The notes under the pieces were generated by a model that did no database searches, was not told where the DNA came from, and worked only from the letters and a program-made list of their open reading frames with translations. Position numbers and translations under genes: made by a program. Below, in pieces: positions 49,880 through 58,734 of a stretch of DNA of 64,000 bases (its first letter is position 1; each line of letters starts with the position of its first letter). Origin of the DNA: Flavobacteriales bacterium (lineage in GTDB: Bacteria > Bacteroidota > Bacteroidia > Flavobacteriales_F > PHOS-HE28); NCBI GenBank assembly GCA_016713875.1, contig JADJOI010000003.1, positions 1,488,001 through 1,552,000 of the forward strand. The letters are read 5' to 3'.

Positions 49880-50977
49880 ATGACCCTCTTCAGAACGGAT
49901 TGCCGGCACTTCAGGGGCGATGTACCATGCAAGCCCCACAAGCGGCACGGCGTGCACTGTGCGGACTGCACGCATTACGACCCCATCCGCCAGCGTGTGC
50001 TGATCATCAAGCTCGGTGCGCTGGGCGATGTCGTGCGCACCACGCCCCTGTTAACACCCCTCCGCGAGCGGTTCCCGCAGGCCGAGATCCATTGGTTGAC
50101 GCTCAGCCCCGAGATCCTGCCGGCCTCGGTGGACCTGAAGCTGCCCTTCGACCTGGCCTCGCTGCTGGTGATCGAGGAAACGACCTACGACTACGCCATC
50201 AACCTGGACAAGGACCGCGAGGCCTGCGCACTGATGGCGCGGGTGAAGGCCGACGAGAAGCACGGCTTCACCTGGAAGGACGGGCGCTGTGCCCCGGTGG
50301 ATGAGCGAGCACTGCACAAGTTCGGCACCGGCGTGTTCGATGACCTGAGCCGGGCGAACACCCTGAGCTACCTGCAGGAGATCTTCGCCATCGCGGACTT
50401 CAGCTTCCAGGGCGAGGAGTATGTGCTGGACAACCATGCCGCCGGGCGACGGGCGTGGGACATCGACCGCGCGCGGCACGTGGTGGGGCTGAACACCGGA
50501 TGCGGCGGGCGCTGGACCAGCCGCCTGTGGAGCGAGGACCGGTGGACCGAGCTTGCCAGGGGATTGAAGCGCGACGGCTATGAGGTGGTGCTGCTGGGCG
50601 GCCCGCCGGAGCATGAGCGCAACCTGCGCATCGCGGCGGCGAGCGGGGCCACCTACTTCGGGCATTTCGACCTACAGCTCTTCATCGACCTGCTGGACCA
50701 GTGCGACACGGTGGTGACGCAGGTGACCATGGCCATGCACCTGGCGCTGGGCCGCCACAAGAACCTGGTGCTGATGAACAACATCTTCAACCGGCACGAG
50801 TTCGAGCTGTACGGTCGGGGCAGCGTGGTGGAGCCGAGCACGGGCTGCGAGTGCTTCTACGCGCCGCGGTGCCGACGGCTGGACAAGGGCGGGCATGCCT
50901 GCATGGACGACATCAGCGCCGAACGGGTGCACGACGCGGTCCGTGCCTGCCGGCCACATCGGGACCTCGGGGCCTGA
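49880..50977 (+). CDS. Glycosyltransferase family 9 (heptosyltransferase-like) with Cys-rich N-terminus
   Basis: 365 residues. The GT9 fold is shown by VLIIKLGALGDVVRTTPLL, NLDKDREA, GLNTGCGGRWTSRLWSEDRWTELARGL and TQVTMAMHLALG. Ahead of it, residues 1-33 carry Cys 8, 17, 27 and 30 with interspersed His, resembling a small zinc-binding site; further Cys residues close the protein (GCECFYAPRCRRL). Most LPS heptosyltransferases lack this extension. It likely builds LPS core or another surface glycan. The GT4 gene follows after 9 bases. Confidence 0.85.
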   Translation: MTLFRTDCRHFRGDVPCKPHKRHGVHCADCTHYDPIRQRVLIIKLGALGDVVRTTPLLTPLRERFPQAEIHWLTLSPEILPASVDLKLPFDLASLLVIEETTYDYAINLDKDREACALMARVKADEKHGFTWKDGRCAPVDERALHKFGTGVFDDLSRANTLSYLQEIFAIADFSFQGEEYVLDNHAAGRRAWDIDRARHVVGLNTGCGGRWTSRLWSEDRWTELARGLKRDGYEVVLLGGPPEHERNLRIAAASGATYFGHFDLQLFIDLLDQCDTVVTQVTMAMHLALGRHKNLVLMNNIFNRHEFELYGRGSVVEPSTGCECFYAPRCRRLDKGGHACMDDISAERVHDAVRACRPHRDLGA

Positions 50978-50986
50978 GCGCCACGC

Positions 50987-52123
50987 ATGCGCATCACCTA
51001 CCTCAGCACCTTCTTTCCGCTCCGCGGTGGCATCGCCCACTTCAACGAGCGGTTCGCGGCCGAGCTGCTGGGCCGGGGCCATACTGTGCGGGCGATCACC
51101 TTCAGCCGCCAGTATCCCAAGCTGCTCTTCCCGGGCAAGACGCAGGAAGAGACCGGTGGTGCGGCAGGAGCGGCGCCGATCGCAGCGGAAGTGCGGGTGG
51201 ACAGCATCGGCCCCTGGAGCTGGTGGCGCACCGGTCGGTCCATCCGCCAGGATGCGCCGGACGTGCTGCTCTTCAAGTACTGGATCAGCTTCTTCGCCCC
51301 GTGCTTCTGGGCCATCGCGCTGCTGGCCCGGGGCAACCGTCGCACCCGCGCCGTTTATGTGGTGGACAACTTCATCCCGCACGAGAACAGGCCGGGGGAG
51401 CGCCTTCTGCGGTGGCTGGCCTTCCGCCGCGTGGACGGCTGCCTGGTGATGAGCGAGGCCGTGGAGAAGGACATTCGCGCCGCCCACCCACGGCTGCCGA
51501 TCGTGCGGTCGCCCCATCCGATCTACGACAACTTCGGCGCCATGCAGGACAAGGGGGAGGCACGCCGCCGGTTGAAGCTGCCGGAGGACGCGGTGGTCGC
51601 GCTCTTCTTCGGGTACATCCGTCCGTACAAGGGGCTCGACCTGCTCATCGAGGCCTTTCCGGCGATGGCCGAGCTGGACCCCCGCCTGCATCTGGTGATC
51701 GCTGGGGAGTGCTATGAGGATGAGCAGCGGTACAGGGATCTGGTGAAGGCGAGCCCGGTGGCCGGACGCATCCACTACTTCGGCGACTACATCCCCAACG
51801 ATGCGGTGGCCACCTACTTCAGCGCCGCGGACGTGCTGGTGCTCCCCTACCGCACCGCGACCCAGTCCGGCATCGTGCAGATCGCCTATCACTTCGAGCG
51901 GCCCTGCATCGTGAGCGATGTGGGCGGCTTGGGCGAGGTGGTCGTTGACGGGGCCACGGGTTACGTGGTGCCGGCCACGGGCGGGGACGCCCTGGTGGAG
52001 GGAATGCGGCGCTACCTCAACGGACCGAAGGACATGCGCCAGGCGATCCGGCAGGAGCGCCGCAAGTATGCGTGGGACGCGTTCGCCGAAGCGCTGGAGC
52101 GGCTGGCCACGCTTATCCGCTGA
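50987..52123 (+). CDS. Glycosyltransferase family 4
   Basis: 378 residues with a GT-B fold. N-terminal TYLSTFFPLRGGIAHFNERFAAEL, nucleotide-sugar domain ALFFGYIRPYKGLDLLIEAF and the family E(x7)E-like region in the SGIVQIAYHFERPCIVSDVGGLGEVV block. Donor and acceptor are unknown. Probably co-transcribed with the GT9 gene for cell-surface glycan assembly. Confidence 0.9.
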   Translation: MRITYLSTFFPLRGGIAHFNERFAAELLGRGHTVRAITFSRQYPKLLFPGKTQEETGGAAGAAPIAAEVRVDSIGPWSWWRTGRSIRQDAPDVLLFKYWISFFAPCFWAIALLARGNRRTRAVYVVDNFIPHENRPGERLLRWLAFRRVDGCLVMSEAVEKDIRAAHPRLPIVRSPHPIYDNFGAMQDKGEARRRLKLPEDAVVALFFGYIRPYKGLDLLIEAFPAMAELDPRLHLVIAGECYEDEQRYRDLVKASPVAGRIHYFGDYIPNDAVATYFSAADVLVLPYRTATQSGIVQIAYHFERPCIVSDVGGLGEVVVDGATGYVVPATGGDALVEGMRRYLNGPKDMRQAIRQERRKYAWDAFAEALERLATLIR

Positions 52124-52206
52124 GCGGCCGACATCACGATGCCGGGACCGACCGGCGTAACCACACGGTCCGTCGATCGTTGAACGGGGCGATCGTTCGC
52201 GGTCCT

Positions 52207-52214
52207 TACCTTCA
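52207..52214 (+). promoter_or_regulatory. Probable -7 element and SD-like site of the L,D-transpeptidase gene pair
   Basis: TACCTTCA lies 18 bases before the ATG at 52233. An AAGGA sequence at about 52221-52225 is one of the few Shine-Dalgarno-like sites noticed in this window. Confidence 0.4.
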
Positions 52215-52232
52215 ACCCCGCAAGGAATTACG

Positions 52233-52901
52233 ATGGTGCTGCTACCGGCCGTCCTGGCATTGTTATTCCCTTCGGCCACTGCCGCCGAGACCGCTTCCGC
52301 TCGCACGGGTGCCGACATTCATCATGCGGTGGACGAAGTCGTGGAGCTTCACCGGTCCTCTGGCCTGGAAGGGCTACTGGCCTTGGACGCCTTCCGCAGC
52401 GCCTATGAGCAAGCGTGCGGCCAGGCCCCGGACGCGCGTGTCCTGGCCATCGCCGACATGTCCCGGCCCTCGACCGAGAAACGCCTCGTCGTCATCGACC
52501 TCATCACAGGCCGCACCTTGCTGCATACCTACGTGGCCCACGGACAGGGCACCGGGGAGTTGATGGCCGAGGTGTTCGGCAACGAGGAGGGCTCGCACCG
52601 CACCAGCCTGGGCCTGTACCGGGTGGGGACCGAGATCGTCAGTCCGAAGCACGGGCAGGCCTTGCTTCTCCATGGACTGGACAAGGGGGTGAATGACCGG
52701 GCCTTGGAACGGGAGATCATCATGCACGGCGCGGATTACGTGAGCGAGGCCTTCATCGCTGAACATGGCCGCCTGGGCCGCAGCTGGGGGTGCCCGGCCG
52801 TACCGCGCAACACCATGTCGGACCTGGTGCGTCTGCTCGCGGATGGCGGGCTCCTGTACGTGCACCACCCGATGGCCGGTGCCCTGGCCGCGGCCCGATG
52901 A
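52233..52901 (+). CDS. Murein L,D-transpeptidase catalytic-domain protein (YkuD_2 type)
   Basis: 222 residues with an N-terminal signal (VLALLFPSATAAE). The catalytic region IIMHGADYVSEAFIAEHGRLGRSWGCPAVP has the His and Cys of the YkuD_2 family (PF13645), preceded by LVVIDLITGRTLLHTYVAHGQGTG. It probably forms or cuts L,D cross-links in peptidoglycan or anchors proteins to it. The last four bases overlap the next gene (ATGA), which encodes a second enzyme of the same chemistry. Confidence 0.88.
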   Translation: MVLLPAVLALLFPSATAAETASARTGADIHHAVDEVVELHRSSGLEGLLALDAFRSAYEQACGQAPDARVLAIADMSRPSTEKRLVVIDLITGRTLLHTYVAHGQGTGELMAEVFGNEEGSHRTSLGLYRVGTEIVSPKHGQALLLHGLDKGVNDRALEREIIMHGADYVSEAFIAEHGRLGRSWGCPAVPRNTMSDLVRLLADGGLLYVHHPMAGALAAAR

Positions 52902-54595
52902 TCTCACCCGGATCCGGAGGTTCGCTGGTCATCGGCATGGCGCTGCTGTGCTGCGGCGCTTGCGAAGTGGTGCAAGTGCCCTCGGTGAGCGCCGAGGAGG
53001 AGGCACGCACCATCAACGCCGTCTTCGAATCGCCCCAGGACTACACCGTGCGCCAGCTCCTGGCCGTCGAGCTCGACAGCTTCCTGCTGGCGCATCCTGA
53101 GCACGCGGTGGATTCCACCGCGATCCGCGCGTTCTATCGCCGCCGCAACTGGCAGTATGCCTGGTTCATCAACGACTCCCTCTCGTCCGCCGCGGGCAAC
53201 TTCCTCAACCTGGTGGCCGCGAACGACAGCGTGCTCCAACGGGCCTTCTCGCATGACGCCCTTCACGCGCTGGTGGACCGGATCGGCGACCGGCGGGACA
53301 GCATGCCCCTGACGCCCACCTTCATGCGGCACGTGGAGCTCTCGCTCACAGCGCAGTTCTTCCGCTTCGCCGACAGCAAGTACAGCGGGCTGGTGCAGCG
53401 CGACCTCCGTGAGCTGGACTGGTTCATCCCGCGCCGCAAGAAGGACCTGGCGCAGCTGCTGGACTCCCTGGTGGCCGGCCGCATGGACCTGTCACCCATC
53501 GAGCCGTTGCACCCGCAGTACATGGCCCTCAAGCGTCACCTTCCCGCGTTGTACGGCCTGCGTTGGATGGATCGGTTGCCGCGCGTCGACCTCGGCACGC
53601 GGCGCAAGCTCGAGCCTGGTGACCGGGACAGTGCAGTGGTGCTGATCCGCGAACGGCTGTCGGCCCTGGGCGACCTCACCTGGTATGACCTGAGCGCCGC
53701 AAAGGAGCCAGCTCTGTATGACAGCACGCTGGAGTCCGCCGTGAAGGTCTTCCAAGGCCGGAACGGACTGCTGCCGGACGGAGTGATCGGCAAGGGGTTC
53801 ATGGCCCAACTGAACACCCGGGTGGCGGATCGGATCCGCACCGTGCTGGTGAACATGGAACGGTTGCGGTGGGTGCCCGAACGAACCGCACCCGACATGC
53901 TGCTGGTGAACATCCCCGAGTTCCGTTTGCACGTGCACGAAGGGGGCCGGACCATCTGGAGCATGGACGTGGTGGTGGGTGCCGAGGCCACGAGCACCGT
54001 GGTCTTCACCGACTCCTTGTCACGGATCGTGTTCAGCCCAACCTGGTCAGTGCCAACGAGCATCGTGCGCAATGAGGTCCTGCCCGCGATGCGACGGGAC
54101 CCGGGTTACCTGGCGCGCAAAGGCATGAAACGCGTGGGCGGCAGAGACGCACTTCCACGGATCGTGCAGGAGCCGGGGCCGGGCAATGCGCTCGGGCGGG
54201 TGAAGTTCCTCTTCCCCAACTCCTACAGCATCTACCTGCACGACACCCCCAGCAAGGGGGCCTTCGCGCGGGAGAACCGCGCCCTGAGCCATGGCTGCGT
54301 GCGGCTCAGCGACCCCAGGCGATTGGCGGCCTACCTGTTGCGCACCGACACCAGCTGGACGGCTGAGCGCATCGAGGCCGCAATGGACCGAAAGACCGAA
54401 CTGGGCGTACCTGTGCGGCCGCGCCTTCCGGTGGTCATCGGGTATTTCACCGCATGGGTCGACGAGGACGGACGCTTGAACTTCCGCGACGACATCTACG
54501 GCCACGACGCCCGACTGGCACGCGAGCTCTTCAATGAGCCCACACCAGCGGACGAGCACGTGGTCAGCGCGACAGCTGTGGAGGCCGGACCGTAG
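52898..54595 (+). CDS. L,D-transpeptidase of the LdtD/YcbB type
   Basis: 565 residues. The N-terminus LVIGMALLCCGAC resembles a lipoprotein signal. A scaffold region (to about 270) precedes a peptidoglycan-binding domain (SAVKVFQGRNGLLPDGVIGKGFMAQLN) and the YkuD catalytic domain, with His in YLHDTPSK and Cys in LSHGCVRLSD at about residue 464. This is the scaffold-PG_binding-YkuD order of E. coli LdtD, which makes 3-3 cross-links. Its 3' end overlaps the convergent DUF6056 gene by 32 bases. Confidence 0.92.
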   Translation: MISPGSGGSLVIGMALLCCGACEVVQVPSVSAEEEARTINAVFESPQDYTVRQLLAVELDSFLLAHPEHAVDSTAIRAFYRRRNWQYAWFINDSLSSAAGNFLNLVAANDSVLQRAFSHDALHALVDRIGDRRDSMPLTPTFMRHVELSLTAQFFRFADSKYSGLVQRDLRELDWFIPRRKKDLAQLLDSLVAGRMDLSPIEPLHPQYMALKRHLPALYGLRWMDRLPRVDLGTRRKLEPGDRDSAVVLIRERLSALGDLTWYDLSAAKEPALYDSTLESAVKVFQGRNGLLPDGVIGKGFMAQLNTRVADRIRTVLVNMERLRWVPERTAPDMLLVNIPEFRLHVHEGGRTIWSMDVVVGAEATSTVVFTDSLSRIVFSPTWSVPTSIVRNEVLPAMRRDPGYLARKGMKRVGGRDALPRIVQEPGPGNALGRVKFLFPNSYSIYLHDTPSKGAFARENRALSHGCVRLSDPRRLAAYLLRTDTSWTAERIEAAMDRKTELGVPVRPRLPVVIGYFTAWVDEDGRLNFRDDIYGHDARLARELFNEPTPADEHVVSATAVEAGP

Positions 54596-56012
54596 CCGGA
54601 TCGACCACCACCACCCGGAAATCATCGCCGCCGAAATAGCCGGCCAGCGTGCGGTTCCAATAGGCGTCCGGGTCGGCGGTGGGCTCAGGGATGCGTAGGC
54701 TCCGCAGGGGTTCGGCGAAGATCGGGACCTCCGACAGGGACGACCCGCTCCGTGCACTGAACGTGAGGATGCGGTGCAGATCCGCCGTATGCCGACGGAA
54801 GCGCGATGCATCGCCGCTCAGGAGATCATGCGTCACCCAACGGTCGTTGCCCCACAGCAGCAAAGCGGCCAAGCCGGTTCCCATCGCCAGCCCGCGGGTC
54901 GTCCTCGTGAGGAGCCAGGCCGGCACACGTCGCCCGCGCATGCGATGTCCCAGGGCCAGGGCCGCCCCGAGCAGGGCGATGAGGAAGGGCCCCAGCACGA
55001 AATTGAGCGTTCGGTGCTGCCCCAGCATGCCCATGCTCCAATAAGGCAGCACGGTGCCCACGGCCAGGGCCATGGCCGCCGCGACGAGCCATGGCATCGG
55101 TCCTGGGTCCGATCGCACAAGGCGGCCCGGACCTGTGCCTGAGCGACCGACGACCCACGCCAACAGAAGGGCGGCCAACACCCCGGGATCGGTGACCCAC
55201 ACGAGCGCGAACCGGAGCGCCTGTGCGCCGCCCATGCCGAGCGTCAGCAGCAGGTCGTGGCGTTGCGGGAAGTGCATGCTGCGGACGGCATTGCCAGGAG
55301 CCAACGCCACCAAGAGCCCACAGCCGACCGCGGCCGCGAGCACCATCCACCGCCAGCCGGGGGGCATACGCCTGTTCGTGGCATCGCTGATGATCCAGGT
55401 CGTGTGGCCGACAACAAGAAGCACCATGGCCGTTTCATTGCTGCCGACGGCCGCGATCAGCGAACCGATCGAGATCACCGCTCTGGACCATCCCCAGCCC
55501 GTCCGCACCAAGCGGAGCACGGCTCCGACATGCGCAAGAACGAACACCCAAGCCCCCTGGTAGGTCACCGCACCAGTGTACCAGTAGAGCCCTTCTCCCA
55601 AGTGAGGCATGGCATGCAGGTGGAGCAGCGCAAAGGCCAGTGCCAGCATCCAACGATCAATACGCCGGGGCACATGGCCCGGGAAGGCCGCTAGCAGCCA
55701 AGCGGTGGCCGCGATGCTGAGGATGAGCAGCAGCACCGGTACCAGACGATACAGCGGAAGGCCGGACGGGATGCCCAGGGTCAGCGGTCCGTAGAGGACA
55801 AGCGCGTTGCTGAAGTAGCGGCCGTTCCAGGTGTGATGCTCATGCACCAAGCGGTCCCATGGATCGCTGCGGATACCCATGGCCGCGTAACCCCAATCGT
55901 CGCCGTAGGGCGCACAGGCGAAGGCCAGCAGCACATACCGGAGCAGAAGAAGGAAGAGGAGAGCGCCGATCAACCTCCGCATGGACCCGGACGACATGGC
56001 ATGTCCGGTCAC
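54564..56012 (-). CDS. Multipass membrane protein, DUF6056-like
   Basis: 482 residues, about ten hydrophobic helices. The conserved N-terminal PYGDDWGYAAMG after the first helix and the HTWNGRYFSN block resemble the acidic catalytic loop of GT-C glycosyltransferases; the tail is soluble. Starts at GTG 56012, which overlaps the stop of the upstream polyprenyl-glucose-synthase-like gene by 4 bases (GTGA). A partner enzyme using the lipid-linked sugar made by that gene is a reasonable inference. Confidence 0.8.
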   Translation of the reverse strand: MTGHAMSSGSMRRLIGALLFLLLLRYVLLAFACAPYGDDWGYAAMGIRSDPWDRLVHEHHTWNGRYFSNALVLYGPLTLGIPSGLPLYRLVPVLLLILSIAATAWLLAAFPGHVPRRIDRWMLALAFALLHLHAMPHLGEGLYWYTGAVTYQGAWVFVLAHVGAVLRLVRTGWGWSRAVISIGSLIAAVGSNETAMVLLVVGHTTWIISDATNRRMPPGWRWMVLAAAVGCGLLVALAPGNAVRSMHFPQRHDLLLTLGMGGAQALRFALVWVTDPGVLAALLLAWVVGRSGTGPGRLVRSDPGPMPWLVAAAMALAVGTVLPYWSMGMLGQHRTLNFVLGPFLIALLGAALALGHRMRGRRVPAWLLTRTTRGLAMGTGLAALLLWGNDRWVTHDLLSGDASRFRRHTADLHRILTFSARSGSSLSEVPIFAEPLRSLRIPEPTADPDAYWNRTLAGYFGGDDFRVVVVDPATVRPPQLSR

Positions 56013-56962
56013 AGACCGACCCGATCGTCGATCCGGTGGTGCCCGCGTTCAGGAGCGTTGCGCGCCACCAGTTCGGCCACGAAGCCCACCGTGAAGAGCT
56101 GGACCCCGATGACCATGGCCACCAGCGCCACATAGAAAAGGGCGTTATCGGACACCAGGCGTGCAGGCTGATGGTGGAGCACGTGCCACATCTTGTCGCC
56201 AACGAGCCAGGCCGTGGCGGTGAACCCGAGCACGAACATCAGTGTGCCCAACGCGCCGAAGAAGTGCATCGGCTTACGCCCGAAACGGAACACGAACCAG
56301 ATGGTCATCAGGTCCAGGAACCCATTGATGAAGCGATCGAGCCCGAACTTGGTACGACCGAAGCGTCGCGGGTGGTGCTTCACGACCTTCTCGCCGATGC
56401 GGGGGAAACCTTCACGCTGGGCGATGAAGGGGATGTAGCGATGCATCTCGCCATACACCTCGATGGACTTCACCACCTGAGCGCGATAGGCCTTCAGCCC
56501 GCAGTTGAAGTCGTGCAGGCGCACCCCGCTCACCAGGCGTGTGGCCCAGTTGAACAGCTTGGTGGGGATGGTCTTGCTGAGGGGGTCGTGGCGCACCTTC
56601 TTCCATCCGCTCACCAGGTCGTAGCCCTCCTTGTCGATCATGGCATAGAGGGCCGGCACTTCCTCGGGATCGTCCTGGAGGTCGGCATCCATGGTGACCA
56701 CCACCCTGCCGGTGGCGGCTTTGAAGCCCTCGTTGAGCGCGGGGCTCTTGCCGTAATTGCGCCCCAGGCGGATGCCCTTGACCCTCTTGTCCTGCGCAGC
56801 GAGCGACCGAATGACCTGCCAGGATCCGTCCGTGCTTCCGTCATCCACCAGGATCACTTCATAGTCCACGCTCATTGCGCCCAACACAGCATGCAAGCGC
56901 TCCGCCAACGGGGTCAGCGATTCATGCTCGTTGAGAAGGGGAACGACGATGGAAAGGTCCAT
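56009..56962 (-). CDS. Polyprenyl-phosphate glycosyltransferase (GtrB/DPM1-like GT2)
   Basis: 317 residues. GT2 domain with SIVVPLLNEHESL, ILVDDGSTDGSW, GRNYGKSPALNEGF and the metal-binding VTMDADLQDDPEE; two C-terminal transmembrane helices follow (about 230-255 and 270-295). This matches GtrB/ArnC-type enzymes that transfer a sugar from a nucleotide to undecaprenyl phosphate. Translationally coupled to the DUF6056-like membrane protein. ATG 56962 starts at the conserved first strand. Confidence 0.92.
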   Translation of the reverse strand: MDLSIVVPLLNEHESLTPLAERLHAVLGAMSVDYEVILVDDGSTDGSWQVIRSLAAQDKRVKGIRLGRNYGKSPALNEGFKAATGRVVVTMDADLQDDPEEVPALYAMIDKEGYDLVSGWKKVRHDPLSKTIPTKLFNWATRLVSGVRLHDFNCGLKAYRAQVVKSIEVYGEMHRYIPFIAQREGFPRIGEKVVKHHPRRFGRTKFGLDRFINGFLDLMTIWFVFRFGRKPMHFFGALGTLMFVLGFTATAWLVGDKMWHVLHHQPARLVSDNALFYVALVAMVIGVQLFTVGFVAELVARNAPERGHHRIDDRVGL

Positions 56963-57006
56963 GGAGCGCACAAAGGTGCGCAAACGCCCGGTGCGCCACG
57001 GAGCGC

Positions 57007-57014
57007 TACCTTTG
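57007..57014 (+). promoter_or_regulatory. -7 element of the SRP RNA gene
   Basis: TACCTTTG, an exact TAnnTTTG match. The RNA's terminal stem begins at 57019, leaving 4 bases between the element and the RNA 5' end, which calibrates promoter spacing for the rest of the window. Confidence 0.75.
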
Positions 57015-57018
57015 CCCC

Positions 57019-57116
57019 GGGGCAAGTCTTTCACGACCAGCTCCCGCTGAACCCCCCAGGGCCGGAAGGCAGCAAGGGCAGGCGGTCGTAGCGGTGCGAT
57101 GGGAGTCGCTTGCCCC
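57019..57116 (+). ncRNA. ffs: Signal recognition particle RNA, small bacterial (4.5S) type
   Basis: About 98 nt. GGGGCAAG at the 5' end pairs with CTTGCCCC at the 3' end (57109-57116). The apical hairpin contains the conserved domain IV core: AGGGCCGGAAGGCAGCAAGG with a GGAA tetraloop and the AGCA asymmetric loop that bind Ffh. It partners with Ffh and FtsY for membrane targeting. Preceded by a perfect -7 element. Exact ends are inferred from the terminal stem. Confidence 0.93.
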
Positions 57117-57169
57117 ACCTATTCGCGTGCCCGGGCCGGTGATCGGACCGGCCTGGGGCACGATCTCAA

Positions 57170-57979
57170 ATGACCGATCAGGCGTTCGTGAAGGTGGTGC
57201 TCGTCACCGGCGGCAGCAGCGGCATCGGCGCGGCCATCTGCACGCGGCTGGCCGCGGAAGGGCATCGCGTGTACGGTACAGGGCGGAAGGTGGACCGGCA
57301 GCCCCATGGCTATCATCTGGTGGCGATGGATATCACGGACACCGCTTCGGTTCAACGAGGGGTCGAACAAGTGCTCCGCGAAGCGGGCCGCATCGACGTG
57401 GTGGTGAACAATGCCGGTCTTGGTATCCAAGGCCCTGCGGAGGACATCGCCCCCGAACTGGCGCTGGAGGTCTTGAACACCAATCTGATGGGTGCGCATC
57501 GTGTATGCCAGGCGGTGCTGCCCGGCATGCGCGACCGCCGGCGGGGGCTGGTGATCCACATCACGAGCCTCGCGGCCAACTACGGCCTGCCGTTCCGAGG
57601 CTTCTATAGCGCGAGCAAAGCGGCCCTTGAACGCTATGCGGAGGCTCAACGGATGGAACTGGCGCCGTTCGGGGTGCACGTGGTCACCTTGCAACCGGGT
57701 GAATACCGCACCGGCATCGCTGCAGCTCGGGCGCGGCCTACCTCCATCGGCGCCCACTATGCCGAAGCCTACCAGCGCGTGATGCAGGTGCTGGATGGCG
57801 GCCTGCATTACAGCCGCGACCCTGACGAGGTGGCGGTGAAGGTCTCCAGGCTCATGCAGCGGTCTTCACCGTATGGCGTTCACTTCGCCGCACACGGCGT
57901 CCAACGCTTGTCGGTGCTGTTGAAAAAGGTGCTGCCTTCGCGCCTCTTCGAGCGGTTGATGATGCGGCATTACCGCTAG
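57170..57979 (+). CDS. Short-chain dehydrogenase/reductase
   Basis: 269 residues, classical SDR. Cofactor motif TGGSSGIGAAIC, NNAGLG, catalytic Ser in HITSLAANYG and YSASK (YxxxK). The C-terminal region (about 190-269) is longer than in minimal SDRs and ends in basic, amphipathic residues. Substrate unknown; FabG-like oxidoreductases, retinol-type and steroid-type SDRs share these motifs. Confidence 0.9.
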   Translation: MTDQAFVKVVLVTGGSSGIGAAICTRLAAEGHRVYGTGRKVDRQPHGYHLVAMDITDTASVQRGVEQVLREAGRIDVVVNNAGLGIQGPAEDIAPELALEVLNTNLMGAHRVCQAVLPGMRDRRRGLVIHITSLAANYGLPFRGFYSASKAALERYAEAQRMELAPFGVHVVTLQPGEYRTGIAAARARPTSIGAHYAEAYQRVMQVLDGGLHYSRDPDEVAVKVSRLMQRSSPYGVHFAAHGVQRLSVLLKKVLPSRLFERLMMRHYR

Positions 57980-58057
57980 GGAACGGTGATCCGCCGTGCA
58001 CCGTGGGACCAGGTCCGGCTGTGGAGAACCTCTCCTTCCAGCTGTTCCCCGTCCGTC

Positions 58058-58065
58058 TACCTTCG
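58058..58065 (+). promoter_or_regulatory. Probable -7 element of the fsa-yciO pair
   Basis: TACCTTCG, one base from consensus, 4 bases before the ATG at 58070. Confidence 0.5.
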
Positions 58066-58069
58066 GCGC

Positions 58070-58732
58070 ATGAAATTCTTCATCGACACGGCCAGCCTGG
58101 CGCAGATCCGGGAGGCCCACGCCTTGGGTGTACTGGACGGGGTGACGACCAACCCGAGCCTGATGGCCAAGGAGGGCATCACAGGCGACGAACAGGTGCT
58201 CAAGCATTACGTGGACATCTGCTCGATCGTGGACGGGGATGTGAGCGCCGAGGTGATCAGCACGGACCTGAGCGGCATGTTGGCCGAAGGGGAACGGCTG
58301 GCGGCCCTGCACCCCAACATCACCGTGAAGGTGCCCATGACGCGCGATGGAGTGAAGGCGATCAAGACCTTCACCGGCAAGGGGATAAAGACCAACTGCA
58401 CGCTGGTGTTCAGCGCAGGCCAGGCGTTGCTTGCGGCCAAAGCAGGCGCGACGTACGTATCACCTTTCATCGGTCGACTGGATGATGTGAGCACGGATGG
58501 CATTCAGCTCATCGAGCAGATCAGGACGATCTTCGACAACTACGGATCGACCACACAGGTGCTGGCCGCCAGCATCAGGCACCCCATGCACATCGTCCAA
58601 TGCGCCGAGGTGGGTGCCGATGTGGCCACCTGTCCGCTGAGCGCCATTCTGGCCCTTTTCGACCACCCGCTGACCACGATCGGGCTGGAGAAGTTCCTCG
58701 CCGACCACAGGAAGGCCCAGGCGATGCGCTGA
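58070..58732 (+). CDS. fsa: Transaldolase/fructose-6-phosphate aldolase (canonical, small form)
   Basis: 220 residues, the normal length for FSA/TalC. All key residues of the family are conserved: FFIDTA (Asp 6), GVTTNPS with Asn 28, catalytic Lys in ITVKVPMTRDG, NCTLVFS, and YVSPFIGRLDD. No extra domain. It is the housekeeping-type counterpart of the aldolase-CBS fusion at 42484-43506, whose active-site residues differ. Followed after 2 bases by the YciO-type gene. Confidence 0.93.
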   Translation: MKFFIDTASLAQIREAHALGVLDGVTTNPSLMAKEGITGDEQVLKHYVDICSIVDGDVSAEVISTDLSGMLAEGERLAALHPNITVKVPMTRDGVKAIKTFTGKGIKTNCTLVFSAGQALLAAKAGATYVSPFIGRLDDVSTDGIQLIEQIRTIFDNYGSTTQVLAASIRHPMHIVQCAEVGADVATCPLSAILALFDHPLTTIGLEKFLADHRKAQAMR

Positions 58733-58734
58733 TC

